A DNA stretch of 64,000 nucleotides from Amphritea atlantica. Its GTDB lineage: Bacteria > Pseudomonadota > Gammaproteobacteria > Pseudomonadales > Balneatricaceae. Positions 1-8,862 of the stretch are shown in pieces (positions within the stretch are counted from its first letter, which is position 1; every line of letters starts with the position of its first letter). The notes below the pieces were generated by a model. That model was given only the letters and a program-made list of their open reading frames with translations, had not been told where the DNA came from and searched no databases. Both the position numbers and the translations under genes were made by a program. The DNA lies in NCBI GenBank assembly GCA_024397875.1, contig CP073344.1, positions 1,479,001 to 1,543,000 of the forward strand, in the 5' to 3' direction.

Positions 1-1
1 G

Positions 2-1027
2 CTGTTTACCAGCGCCCTGCAGGAAAAACCGGCGGTGCAGAGTGAGCGGCACCTGATCGATTCGGTCGGCAGTTCACTGGATGATGTGGAATCGCTGCTC
101 AGTACACTGGTGGATATCTCGAAACTGGATGCGGGTGTGATTGAGCCGGACGTAACCGTATTTCCGGCCAGTAGTCTGCTAAATAATATTGCTAATGAGT
201 ATCAGCAGGTTGCTATCAGCGAGCAGCTGAAGCTGCGTTATGTGGCAAGCAGTGCGGTGATCTGTTCCGACTCTCAGCTGTTGGCGCGTATTCTGAGAAA
301 CTTCCTGACAAATGCGATCCGCTATACCGATCATGGTTCGGTTCTGCTGGGATGCCGGCGTAAGCGCAACAGTCTGGTTATTGAGGTATGGGATACCGGT
401 CATGGTATACCCGAAGATAAGCTGGGCGATATATTTCTTGAGTTTAAGCGTTTGCATGGCACTCCGGTAGACAATGATAAGGGGTTGGGGCTGGGGCTGG
501 CGATCGTTGATAAGATCTCACGGATGCTGGGCCATCAGATCAGCGTCAGTTCGGTGCCGGGTAAAGGCTCCATGTTCTCGGTAGAGGTTCCGCTCGCCAG
601 AGCGGACCAGATTCCCGTCAGGACGAAAGAACAACATCAACCAGCGGCCGGAGATCAGCTTGAGGATGCAGCGATCTGGCTGATCGATAATGATCCGGCG
701 ATCTGTCGGGGGATGCAAACCTTGCTTGAAGGCTGGGGCTGTCGGGTGAAAACGGCCCATGATGAAGCTCAGCTGATGGCGCTGCTTGAGAACGCTGAGC
801 CGCCCGGTTTGTTAATCGCGGATTATCATCTGGATAATGATGAGAATGGTTTGGATGCGGCTATCAATTTCAACCGGCAACTTAGCAATCCTGTCCCGGT
901 AGTGATGATCACCGCCAATTATACCAATGAGCTGAAGCAGATCGTGCGGGAGCAGGGGTATCTGCTGATTAATAAGCCGGTAAAACCGATGAAGCTGAAG
1001 ATGACGCTCAACCATCTGCTGGAGTGA
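2..1027 (+). CDS. hybrid sensor histidine kinase, 3' part (gene runs off left edge)
   Basis: The reading frame is open from the left edge, so only the C-terminal 341 residues are visible. The first residues (LFTSALQ) match the segment just after the phospho-accepting His of PAS-hybrid kinases; the His itself lies outside the window. The HATPase domain shows an N box (FLTNAIRYT), a G1 box (WDTGHGIP) and a G2 box (GLGLGLAIV). A C-terminal receiver follows with the acidic pair (LIDNDP), phospho-acceptor Asp (IADYHLD) and Lys (NKPVKP). Kinases of this build (ErcS'/NahK type) sit beside AgmR/ErbR regulators in Pseudomonas alcohol-oxidation loci. The neighbouring agmR-like gene, convergent with this one, fits that role; the signal sensed is unknown. 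Confidence 0.88.
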   Translation: MFTSALQEKPAVQSERHLIDSVGSSLDDVESLLSTLVDISKLDAGVIEPDVTVFPASSLLNNIANEYQQVAISEQLKLRYVASSAVICSDSQLLARILRNFLTNAIRYTDHGSVLLGCRRKRNSLVIEVWDTGHGIPEDKLGDIFLEFKRLHGTPVDNDKGLGLGLAIVDKISRMLGHQISVSSVPGKGSMFSVEVPLARADQIPVRTKEQHQPAAGDQLEDAAIWLIDNDPAICRGMQTLLEGWGCRVKTAHDEAQLMALLENAEPPGLLIADYHLDNDENGLDAAINFNRQLSNPVPVVMITANYTNELKQIVREQGYLLINKPVKPMKLKMTLNHLLE

Positions 1028-1097
1028 ATCATCGTTCTGGTTATGGGTTGGAGTAACTGAGACAGAAGGTGAGGCAGAGAGTGAGGCAGAAGGTCAT

Positions 1098-1140
1098 GAG
1101 TAAGTGTCAGATTCAGTTAAAACTAATCAGACACTTACTC
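1098..1140. repeat. imperfect hairpin between convergent kinase and regulator genes
   Basis: An 11-bp perfect inverted repeat (GAGTAAGTGTC / GACACTTACTC) extends after one A-A mismatch by four more pairs (GATT / AATC) around an 11-nt loop. It lies between two convergent genes, so a bidirectional transcription stop is likely, although there is no clear T tract on either side. Confidence 0.5.
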
Positions 1141-1169
1141 TGTTGGCAGTGATAACGGAGCGGTACTGT

Positions 1170-1838
1170 TTAACGTTTCAGGTACTGGTTGAAGTCAACG
1201 TTGCCTGCACACAGTACCGCCTGAATACGATTATGCACGCCTAGCTTTCTCAGGATGGCGCTGACATGCGCTTTGACTGTGGTTTCGGCGATATTTAGGG
1301 TGTAGGCGATCTGCTTATTGGATTCGCCTTCAGACATCCGTTCGAGTACCAGCAGCTGTCGGCGGGTCAGTGAGGAAAGCATTTCAGGCGGGATCTGACT
1401 TTCATCGTGACGACGATGGATGCTGCCTGAAGGTTTTTCTGAGCGGATGATATCGGATGGCAGATAAACATTGCCATTCAGAATCTGCTGCAGCGCTTCT
1501 GTCATCTGCTCACGTGGAGAGGACTTAGTGATAAAGCCAACGGCGCCGTAAGTGATGGCCTGAAGCACAATCTGCTTATCCTGTTCGGCGGAGACAATAA
1601 CGACGGGAATAGTAGGGGAGTCGTTACGCAGGCTGATCAGTCCGTTCAGACCGTGCATCCCCGGCATATTCAGGTCCAGCAGAATCAGATCAAGGTCATC
1701 TTCCTCTTTGGCAATTTCCAGTGCGCTGTCCAGGTCCTCGGTTTCGAGTGTTTCGCAACCAGGGAAGCCGTTCGCTATGACGCCGCAAATGGCTTCGCGG
1801 AACAGGGGATGGTCATCGGCAATAAGAATTTTATACAC
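1170..1838 (-). CDS. agmR: LuxR-family response regulator, AgmR/ErbR type
   Basis: Transcriptional regulator of 222 residues with an N-terminal receiver (acidic pair ADDHP, phospho-acceptor in LLDLNMPG, Lys in ITKSSP) and a C-terminal LuxR helix-turn-helix ([15 protein letters not shown]...[19 protein letters not shown]). The sequence closely follows Pseudomonas AgmR/ErbR, the glycerol and ethanol oxidation activator. The GTG start at 1838 is chosen because GGGAG lies 7 bases upstream and [10 protein letters not shown] is the family's usual N terminus; a longer frame to 1886 has no such support. It probably controls the exa/ped/pqq genes in this window. That role comes from family knowledge and context, not from the sequence alone. 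Confidence 0.85.
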   Translation of the reverse strand: MYKILIADDHPLFREAICGVIANGFPGCETLETEDLDSALEIAKEEDDLDLILLDLNMPGMHGLNGLISLRNDSPTIPVVIVSAEQDKQIVLQAITYGAVGFITKSSPREQMTEALQQILNGNVYLPSDIIRSEKPSGSIHRRHDESQIPPEMLSSLTRRQLLVLERMSEGESNKQIAYTLNIAETTVKAHVSAILRKLGVHNRIQAVLCAGNVDFNQYLKR

Positions 1839-2328
1839 ATTGTTCTCCCGTGGGCGCCTGCCATTTGGCAGATATTTACCGCCCATTATAATTATTCTGT
1901 AATGGGACTGGGTTTGCTACCCAGTTTACTACATTGCTGCTTCAGAATAGAAACAGCTTTATCTGTGATTCTTAATTTATGCCTGAGGTTTCCCGTCAGG
2001 CCTTTGTGCAGATCGGCGAACTCACCAAATTGTTGCGTGTAAGTGTATTCAGATTCGCATGGCTCTGTTTAAATTGACTCTGACTCTATTACACCGTTAG
2101 TACGGGTTGATGGGTATTCTACTATGCGTGTAAAAAACCAATACTAAAGTACCGTTATTGTTTGGGTTATGGCTTAACATAGAGTTTTTGATTTTTGATT
2201 TTTGATATGTGATATGATTTGCATCATTTTTATCTGGGTTAATATCTATAGCATTTATGTCTATATGATTTCTGCGCCAGAAATTACAGTGAGCCGACCC
2301 GCGTTAAAGCGTTCCGTCAGTTTACTAA
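1839..2328. other. 490-bp divergent intergenic region
   Basis: No convincing gene. The region separates the minus-strand agmR-like gene from the plus-strand diguanylate cyclase and should hold both promoters. It contains ATACTAAAGTACC at 2141-2153, which resembles boxes upstream of pedF and pqqA. It also has an AT-rich stretch with repeats of TTTTTGA around 2185-2210. Confidence 0.5.
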
Positions 2329-4476
2329 ATGAGTTGGATCCGATCAGTGTATAAAAATAATAACTCTACCCGCTTTCCTGCCCTGCTTTTGTGGGGGGTC
2401 TCTTTCATCATTATTCTGCTGTTGTTATCACAAACTCTCTATTTCTTTTTCAGCACAAAAAGCCAGCACCAGCAACAGTTGACTTCACTGCGTGAAAATC
2501 TCATGCAGGAACAGCGAAAACGGCTCGACGCGGAGATGACGGATGCTGAGTATATGATCGGACAGATGTTTACCGAAGCAACTGACCTGCTTAAACGTGA
2601 GTCACGTCTGCAGACCCGTCAGGCGCTGCAACTGATGAACTCACTTTACCAGCGTTATCATCAGCAACTCAGTGAAGCTGAGATGCAGCAGATGCTGATT
2701 GAAGCGCTCCGGGATATCCGCTTCTTTGATGGCCGGGGCTACTACTTTATCGACCGGATGGACGGTACGGCAGTGCTGTTGCCAACCGCTCCTCAGCTTG
2801 AGGGTAGATCTCTGCTGGATAATCAGGATGACACCGGGCACTACATTATGCGGGGCCTTATTGAGGCGGTATCGAATTCTCGGCGAGCCGGGTATTCCAA
2901 TTACCGCTGGTATGCACCCGATAACGATCAGGTGATGAAAGATAAGGTCGCCTATGTTGAGGTATTTGAGCCCTACGACTGGATTGTCGGTACCGGTGAT
3001 TATCTCTATCGGTTTGAAGATGATCTGAAACCCAGAATCTATAATTACATCCGTAACATTCGTTTTGGCAATACCGGTTATTTTGCGCTGGCCACCAGTG
3101 ATGGAACTTTGCTGGCCAGTGGAGTAACCCCGGAACTGGAGGGCATTAACTTTATTGATGTTCCGGAACCCCGTATTCGTGACAGTGCCAGGAGTGTAAT
3201 AGAGACGGCCCGCAATGGCGGTGGCTACCTGTTTTCTGACTGGTATCGATCCGGGTCAACGAATCCCAGCAAAAAACTGTCACTGATTCAGCCTCTGAAT
3301 GATCGGGGCTGGGTTTTGATCGCAGGAATATTCCAGGATGAGTTGACTGAGTTACTATCGGCGCAGGAACAATCCCGTGATAGCGAGATTCGAACGATAG
3401 TACTAAATCAGGTAATCGCATTCACTATCATTGGCTTGCTAGCGTTGCTGATAACCCTGACTTACAGTCGCTGGTTAAAGTCACGCTTTAAACGCTACGA
3501 AAGGGATATTAACCGGCAGCAGGCGATGCTGCGCAAAACGGCTGACTCTCTTAAACTCAGCAGCCTCATTTTTGAGTCGGCGTATGAGGGGGTTATTGTC
3601 AGCGATGCAGACAACAGGATTTTGCAGGTGAACGCTGCGTTTACCCGGATTACCGGATACTCTGAAGCAGAAGTGGTTGGTAAAACACCATCGGTGCTCT
3701 CTTCCGGTCTTCAGGATGATAGTTTTTACCGGCGTATGTGGCAGAGCCTTGTTGCTGAGGGGGTTTGGCGTGGTGAAATCTGGAATAAGCGCAAGGATGG
3801 GGAGATTTATCCAGAATGGCTTTCGATTAGCCTGAATAAAGACGTCAGTGGTCAGGTGCAGAACTATATTGCTATCTTTTATGATATTACTCAGCGTAAA
3901 GAGCTGGAGCAGCAACTGCGCAGTATGGCGGAAACGGATTCGCTTACCGGGCTGGCAAACCGCCGCAGTTTAATGGGCAGTCTCAATCGTGACTTGTCTT
4001 TTAGGGAGCGCTATCAGTCGCCCGGCATTGCCTTGTTCTTCGTTGACCTCGATCATTTTAAAACGATCAATGATACCTACGGCCATGATGTGGGAGACTC
4101 TGTGTTGATTGAAGTGGCGAATAGATTGATCAGCTGTTTAAGGGAGTCGGATCTTGCTTGCAGGGTCGGCGGTGATGAGTTTGTGGTCCTCAGTAAATAT
4201 AAAGAGGAGGGCGGTGATCAGCAGCTGTGGCAGCTTGGCAACCGGCTGCTGGATCAACTGATACAGCCGTTTAGTTTTGCGGATATTAACATAGATATCA
4301 GTTGCAGTATCGGTTTCGCCGTGCATCACCCGGGTGAAGATGCTTTCGCGCTGATGAAGTCCGCAGACCAGGCACTCTACGAGGCCAAACATCAGGGGCG
4401 TGGCCGGGCTGTTTTCTATACAGATACCCGGAATGCTATCGCTTGCCCATCCCCTGCTGAGGCTGAAACCCCCTGA
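2329..4476 (+). CDS. Cache-PAS-GGDEF diguanylate cyclase
   Basis: Membrane-bound enzyme of 715 residues predicted to make cyclic di-GMP. One transmembrane helix at about 19-41 and another at about 353-377 flank a periplasmic double Cache sensor (RFFDGRGYYFIDRMDGTAVL; VGTGDYLYRFEDDLKP). A PAS domain (about 410-525) and a GGDEF domain follow. The active motif is an exact GGDEF at 614-618, with an RESD inhibitory site five residues before it, so product inhibition is likely. There is no EAL domain. A paralogue with the same layout lies at 21401-23506. The 3' end overlaps the convergent ABC permease gene by 41 bases. Confidence 0.9.
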   Translation: MSWIRSVYKNNNSTRFPALLLWGVSFIIILLLLSQTLYFFFSTKSQHQQQLTSLRENLMQEQRKRLDAEMTDAEYMIGQMFTEATDLLKRESRLQTRQALQLMNSLYQRYHQQLSEAEMQQMLIEALRDIRFFDGRGYYFIDRMDGTAVLLPTAPQLEGRSLLDNQDDTGHYIMRGLIEAVSNSRRAGYSNYRWYAPDNDQVMKDKVAYVEVFEPYDWIVGTGDYLYRFEDDLKPRIYNYIRNIRFGNTGYFALATSDGTLLASGVTPELEGINFIDVPEPRIRDSARSVIETARNGGGYLFSDWYRSGSTNPSKKLSLIQPLNDRGWVLIAGIFQDELTELLSAQEQSRDSEIRTIVLNQVIAFTIIGLLALLITLTYSRWLKSRFKRYERDINRQQAMLRKTADSLKLSSLIFESAYEGVIVSDADNRILQVNAAFTRITGYSEAEVVGKTPSVLSSGLQDDSFYRRMWQSLVAEGVWRGEIWNKRKDGEIYPEWLSISLNKDVSGQVQNYIAIFYDITQRKELEQQLRSMAETDSLTGLANRRSLMGSLNRDLSFRERYQSPGIALFFVDLDHFKTINDTYGHDVGDSVLIEVANRLISCLRESDLACRVGGDEFVVLSKYKEEGGDQQLWQLGNRLLDQLIQPFSFADINIDISCSIGFAVHHPGEDAFALMKSADQALYEAKHQGRGRAVFYTDTRNAIACPSPAEAETP

Positions 4477-5227
4477 CTGCCAGAATAGAGGCGACCAGTG
4501 TTACCAGGATGACAATGGTCAGCGCTTTGCCATTCACCTGTTGGTAAAGCGCAAAGCGTATCAGTTCAACGCCGTGGCTGAATGGATTCCAGGCACAGAT
4601 CCAGTAGAGCCACTCACTCGCTTCACGCATTTTCCACAACGGGTAGAGCGCTGAAGAGAGAAAAAACATCGGAAAGATCACAAAATTCATCACACCGGCA
4701 AAATTTTCCAGCTGTCTGATTCTTGCCGAGATAAACAAACCTATTGCACTCAGCATCATCGCCACCAGCAGGAAGGCAGGTAGTGCAGTCAGGTAGCCTG
4801 GCAGCGGGGCTTCCACGCCCCAGAACCAGGCAATCACCAGAAATCCATAGACCTGTAACAGCGATATCAGCGAAGTTGCCATCAGTTTCGATAGCAGTAA
4901 AAAGGGTCTGGGCATCGGACTGACCAGCAGTACCCGCATACTGCCCATCTCCCGGTCATACACCATCGAGAGTGAGCTCTGCATGCCGTTAAAGAGAATA
5001 ATCATGGCGCACAGTCCGGGCACTATATACACCTCGTAGGTGATATAGGTGTCGTAGGGCTCAATGATGGCGATGCCCAGTGCCGCACGAAAACCGGAAG
5101 CAAACACCACCAGCCATAACAGGGGGCGAACCAGTGCACTAAAAAAGCGGGAGCGTTGTTGCACAAAGCGTAACAGTTCCCGCTGTAACAGACCGTTAAA
5201 GCAGATCAGTGCATCGCGGAGAGTCAT
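4436..5227 (-). CDS. pedC: ABC-2 type permease of PQQ alcohol-oxidation cluster (PedC-like)
   Basis: Integral membrane protein of 263 residues with about six hydrophobic segments and an ABC-2 permease pattern (YDREMGSMRVLLVSPMPRP). It overlaps the ATPase gene by four bases (ATGA), so the two are translationally coupled. Genes of this kind sit beside PQQ-dependent alcohol dehydrogenases in Pseudomonas (ped/exa loci) together with a beta-propeller and a binding protein, and the same four genes occur here in order. The substrate is not established. ABC-2 permeases are usually exporters, which fits poorly with a substrate-binding protein. The symbol follows the PedC family name. Confidence 0.8.
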   Translation of the reverse strand: MTLRDALICFNGLLQRELLRFVQQRSRFFSALVRPLLWLVVFASGFRAALGIAIIEPYDTYITYEVYIVPGLCAMIILFNGMQSSLSMVYDREMGSMRVLLVSPMPRPFLLLSKLMATSLISLLQVYGFLVIAWFWGVEAPLPGYLTALPAFLLVAMMLSAIGLFISARIRQLENFAGVMNFVIFPMFFLSSALYPLWKMREASEWLYWICAWNPFSHGVELIRFALYQQVNGKALTIVILVTLVASILAVRGFQPQQGMGKR

Positions 5228-5949
5228 TCTGTTGCTCCTGTAAGCGATCGGAACAGGGTGCTGATATCCGCGCTATTATGCTGCTGGCATAGCTGGCGGG
5301 CTGTATCACTGGCGAGAATCCGTCCTTTGAAAAGGATAGTGACCGGATCATCGTTGTGCACTTCTTCAATCAGATGGGTGGCCCAGAGGGCGGTGAGCTG
5401 TTGTTGATCGCACAACTCACGAATATGCAGGTTGAGCGATTCACGGGTGGCGGGATCAAGCCCGACACTGGGCTCGTCGAGTAGCAGAATTTCAGGTTTA
5501 TGCAGCAGAGCCCGGGCGATCTCAACCCGGCGCCGGTGACCGCCATTGAGTGTTCTGACTTTGTCGTGCAGTCGTCCGCTGAGATCAAACCGGGCCAGCT
5601 CCTCCGTGATACGGGGCAGGGCCTGTCGCTTTGACATGCCATGCAGAGCGGCGTGATAGTAAAGGTTTTGCGCAATGCTAAGATCCAGGTCCAGCGTACT
5701 TTGCTGAAATACCACCCCGAGTTTACGCATTACCTTGGCCGGATGATGGGCGAGGCTGTGTCCGGCAATGCTGATGTCACCACTTTGCAGGGCGTAGAGT
5801 CGTGATAACAGTGCAAACAGGGTACTTTTACCTGCGCCGTTGGGGCCCAGAAGGGCGTTAAAACATCCCTCCCGAAGCGACAGGTTGATATCCTGAAGGG
5901 CTTTCAGAGTGCCGTAACTGAAGCTGAGATTGCGGATTTCGATGCTCAT
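5224..5949 (-). CDS. ABC transporter ATP-binding protein, PQQ-cluster type
   Basis: ATPase of 241 residues: Walker A GPNGAGKST at about 35-43, a modified signature LNGGH in place of LSGGQ, Walker B ILLLDEP followed by the D-loop SVGLD, and the switch His in ATHLIEE. It would power the adjacent PedC-like permease, with which it overlaps by four bases. The beta-propeller gene lies 13 bases upstream on the same strand, so all are probably one transcript. The substituted signature is normal for ABC-2 type ATPases of this group as far as I recall, so activity is expected. Confidence 0.85.
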   Translation of the reverse strand: MSIEIRNLSFSYGTLKALQDINLSLREGCFNALLGPNGAGKSTLFALLSRLYALQSGDISIAGHSLAHHPAKVMRKLGVVFQQSTLDLDLSIAQNLYYHAALHGMSKRQALPRITEELARFDLSGRLHDKVRTLNGGHRRRVEIARALLHKPEILLLDEPSVGLDPATRESLNLHIRELCDQQQLTALWATHLIEEVHNDDPVTILFKGRILASDTARQLCQQHNSADISTLFRSLTGATE

Positions 5950-5962
5950 AATAAATGATGGA

Positions 5963-6946
5963 TCAGTCTTTGATCCGGACTCCCCAGGGGTAGCGACCCA
6001 CTTTAATGGATTTGATTACCTTAAGCTTATCGATATCGATGACGGATACATCGCCACTGATACCGTTCGTGGTCAGCAGGCGGCTCTGGTCGGCATTGAA
6101 GTCCATGTGCCAGACGCGGCGGCCCACCAGCAGGTAGTCGAGTACCTCATAGGTTTTTGCGTCGACTACGGCGACATGGTTGGAAGGTCCAAGGGCGATA
6201 AATGCGTACTTACCGTCATCGGTCAGGCGAACCCCTACCGGTTGAATCTTATCCGGGTGGATGCCTCTGATCTTGAAGTTTAGCTTATGTTGAATCTGAC
6301 GACTGGCGACATCGATCACCGAGACGGTCCCGCCAATCTCCGATGACGTCCAGACGATACTGCCATCTTTGTTGAATTCTACGTGGCGGGGGCGCTGGTC
6401 GACCAGGGTGTTATCCACCAGTTGATTGGTTTCGGTATCGATCCAGTGCACCATATTGGTGGTTTCGCTGGTGCTTAGCGCCCACTTACCATCGGGACTC
6501 ACCGCCATGCCTTCCGGTTCAACCCCCACATCGATCTGCGCCAGGACTTCCTGAGTGTTGATATCGACCACCGTGACCAGGGCGTCATCTTCATTGGCGA
6601 TGTACAGGCGCCGGTCATCCGGGTGCAGGGCAAACTGCTCCGGGTCTTCACCGGAAGGGAGCTGAGCAATAATCTGGTGGTTACTCAGATCCATTACCTG
6701 AACCGTATCGGAATCACTGGCACAGATAAACAGTTTGGTCCGGTCCTTGTTGAAGATTATTCCCCGGGGACGTTCACCGACATCGATTGTCTGAGTCACT
6801 TCCAGAGTATCCAGATCGATGATGGAGAGCGTGTCATCCTTCTCGTTGGATACATAGGCAACTTCCGCCCATGCCGGGACGCTGAGCAGGCTGCAACTTA
6901 GCAGGGCGGCAGCCAGGGGGTTGAGTGTGGATTTGACAGCTTTCAT
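5963..6946 (-). CDS. PQQ-catabolism-associated YVTN beta-propeller protein
   Basis: Periplasmic protein of 327 residues. The N terminus is a signal peptide (hydrophobic core LAAALLSCSLLS, cleavage near AWA-EV). The rest consists of repeated YVTN-type blades such as VAYVSNEKDDTLSIIDLDTLEV and VTVVDINTQEVLAQIDVG, about seven in all. Proteins of this type accompany the ABC genes of PQQ-dependent alcohol loci; a role in sensing, scaffolding or dehydrogenase maturation has not been shown to my knowledge. It precedes the ATPase gene by 13 bases and follows the binding-protein gene by 43 bases on the same strand. Confidence 0.82.
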   Translation of the reverse strand: MKAVKSTLNPLAAALLSCSLLSVPAWAEVAYVSNEKDDTLSIIDLDTLEVTQTIDVGERPRGIIFNKDRTKLFICASDSDTVQVMDLSNHQIIAQLPSGEDPEQFALHPDDRRLYIANEDDALVTVVDINTQEVLAQIDVGVEPEGMAVSPDGKWALSTSETTNMVHWIDTETNQLVDNTLVDQRPRHVEFNKDGSIVWTSSEIGGTVSVIDVASRQIQHKLNFKIRGIHPDKIQPVGVRLTDDGKYAFIALGPSNHVAVVDAKTYEVLDYLLVGRRVWHMDFNADQSRLLTTNGISGDVSVIDIDKLKVIKSIKVGRYPWGVRIKD

Positions 6947-6989
6947 AGAACAGTCCCTATTATCTTTTATTGTGATTATTTTTTCGAAA

Positions 6990-8168
6990 TTAACTACGGA
7001 AGTTAACCTGACAACTTGATTCCGGCTTATCGAAGCCTAAAGTGTCGAGTTCTGTTACAGGATGCAGGAAGCCTTCCAGTGGTGGCTGCGAAACCAGTGA
7101 CTTTGGATGAACCAGCGGAATAGGCTGGCGTAGCTGACCGCTCCACGGGCGGTAGTTCAGCTTGCGGCCCTTAAAGCCCGCCAGTTGGAACTTATCAGAG
7201 GTGATAAAACTGAAGAGTTCTTCAGGAGCATTTGAGCGGGTCTGTGTGACCGCTTCACCAATGGTTCTGACAGCAGCCCAGGCGGCATAGTCTTTGTCGT
7301 TCATCCAGCGCGAACTGAGTTTTTCAAATCGGCTCTGTAGCTGAGCGGCGCCCCATTGTTCAACCATGCGATGCCAGGCGACCGGTTTCAGCCCTGAGGT
7401 ACCGGCAACCGGGCGGGGGTACCAGGTGTTGTACTGTACATATTCGCCGAAATCTCCGCGTTCGTCGGCGACTACTACCAGATCGTATTCGTCTGTCTGG
7501 GTGAACAGGGGGAGTTCTGTCTGCGCGGTGCGTCGCAGATCGGTATCAAAATCCCAGGTTTTCTCTGCGATCAGGTTGATACCGAAGCGTTTGCTGCTGC
7601 GCTTAATAGAATCGGCGTAAGCAATATCTTCCTCAGTATCGCCCTTAATCACCAGCCAGTTCTTCAATCGGCGGAAGTTCGCCCACTGTGCTAAGGCATC
7701 GGTCAGCATGGCCCGGCTGGGCAGGGTGTGCAGCGTGTTTTCCAGACATTGTTCGGTGCGCAATTCATTGGCGTAGCTGCCAGCGTTAAAGACGATTGCA
7801 TTGTGCTGTGTCGCCAGAGCGCTGATTTGCTGGAGCTGCGCCGATGGCAGATCGGTAACCAGTAGTGTAATACCCTGCTTAAGCCAGCCCTTGACGATTG
7901 TGCTGACCTGTTCAGGTGAGTCTGCCAGTTCAGAGACCAGTGTATAGTGTTGCTTCAGAAAGCGGCCGGTGGTGTTGTTATCTTTAAGTCCCAGCTCGGC
8001 ACCTTTAAATCCGCGATCATCGGGTTCGGGTATCAGGTTGGAGAGCACCGGTGCCTGGTGAGGATGATAGGCGATAAAGCCAATCTTTATGTCTAAAGTC
8101 GGGTTGGCGTTTACCGCGAGGGATGACAGACAGCAGAACAAAACGGCAAGCGTTGTCATTATTTTCAT
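6990..8168 (-). CDS. periplasmic ABC substrate-binding protein, PQQ alcohol dehydrogenase system
   Basis: Protein of 392 residues resembling branched-chain amino-acid type binding proteins, with a signal peptide (MKIMTTLAVLFCCLSSLAVNA). The start at 8168 is chosen because it places this signal peptide at the N terminus and a GGAG box lies 7 bases upstream; a frame extending to 8423 would run across the divergent promoter region. It heads the minus-strand set of binding protein, propeller, ATPase and permease. The ligand is unknown; association with quinoprotein dehydrogenases is known from gene neighbourhoods only. Confidence 0.82.
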   Translation of the reverse strand: MKIMTTLAVLFCCLSSLAVNANPTLDIKIGFIAYHPHQAPVLSNLIPEPDDRGFKGAELGLKDNNTTGRFLKQHYTLVSELADSPEQVSTIVKGWLKQGITLLVTDLPSAQLQQISALATQHNAIVFNAGSYANELRTEQCLENTLHTLPSRAMLTDALAQWANFRRLKNWLVIKGDTEEDIAYADSIKRSSKRFGINLIAEKTWDFDTDLRRTAQTELPLFTQTDEYDLVVVADERGDFGEYVQYNTWYPRPVAGTSGLKPVAWHRMVEQWGAAQLQSRFEKLSSRWMNDKDYAAWAAVRTIGEAVTQTRSNAPEELFSFITSDKFQLAGFKGRKLNYRPWSGQLRQPIPLVHPKSLVSQPPLEGFLHPVTELDTLGFDKPESSCQVNFRS

Positions 8169-8325
8169 GCTTAACTCCAAAAAGATGCATTGTTCAGCAT
8201 AGGATGTCGTGTCTGGAGGATAAATATGCAGAAAGTATCGTTCAAATAGTCCTGAAGTACTATGTTGGAATTTTTGCACGTCTCTAGCATATAAAAGAAA
8301 CAATAAAGCCTCGAGGTTCTGTGAC
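8169..8325. promoter_or_regulatory. divergent promoter region
   Basis: These 157 bases separate the start of the minus-strand ABC set from the plus-strand cupredoxin-like gene and should hold promoters in both directions. No specific operator was recognised. Confidence 0.4.
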
Positions 8326-8766
8326 ATGAAATCAGTATTTAAAGCTGCAGCGGCAGTGGGTGTTGTTACTGTGGCAATGGTGTTTAGTAATGTTGTTCTG
8401 GCAGAGGGGGATCTGACTCGCAAGCCTCAGGCGCTGCCTGATCTGGTGATGGGCAACGAGGAAAGCGACTACAGCTTCTCACATAAACGCTATGAGCTGG
8501 AAACCGGTACGGCTTATAAGTTAGAGATTATTTCCAGTGGCTTAAAAGAGTACGCCCTGCAGGCCCCTGAGTTTTTTACATCCATCTATCTGCGTAAGGT
8601 GGAAGCGGGTGGTATGGAGATTAAAGCGCTGGGTCTGACCGAACTGGAATTTGAAGATGAAGGTACGGCAGAAATCTACTTTGTGCCAATCAAACCAGGG
8701 ACCTTTGAGTTCTATGCCGATGGGTTGCAAAACAAAGGCATGGTCGGTGAGTTCGTTGTGAAGTAA
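8326..8766 (+). CDS. exported cupredoxin-like protein lacking the copper Cys
   Basis: Small periplasmic protein of 146 residues with a clear signal peptide (cleavage near VLA-EG). The mature part ends in a beta-rich segment (IYFVPIKPGTFEFYADGLQNKGMVGEFVV) shaped like the last strands of a cupredoxin. A type 1 copper site would need Cys, His and Met around there; here Tyr stands at the Cys place, no His follows, and only the Met of KGMVG is kept. It is therefore probably a non-copper structural or binding relative. It is divergent from the ABC set and probably part of the alcohol-oxidation locus; function unknown. Confidence 0.65.
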   Translation: MKSVFKAAAAVGVVTVAMVFSNVVLAEGDLTRKPQALPDLVMGNEESDYSFSHKRYELETGTAYKLEIISSGLKEYALQAPEFFTSIYLRKVEAGGMEIKALGLTELEFEDEGTAEIYFVPIKPGTFEFYADGLQNKGMVGEFVVK

Positions 8767-8786
8767 GCAGCACTCATGCTGTTAAG

Positions 8787-8806
8787 CAGGTGGTTATTCC
8801 CACCTG
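8787..8806 (+). terminator. possible terminator hairpin
   Basis: CAGGTGG and CCACCTG form a seven-pair stem around a six-base loop, followed by TTTCTATTTG, 20 bases after the stop of the cupredoxin-like gene. The T tract is interrupted, so it may be weak. Confidence 0.5.
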
Positions 8807-8862
8807 TTTCTATTTGACTGCTGCTTTAAAAAGATCAGCGGTTTCGCCTTCGGGAGGTATCT

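Noticed and set aside
2185..2215. Tandem TTTTTGA repeats as a possible CRISPR or iteron array
   Set aside because: Units are only about seven bases and AT-rich without spacers; simple low-complexity promoter DNA is enough.
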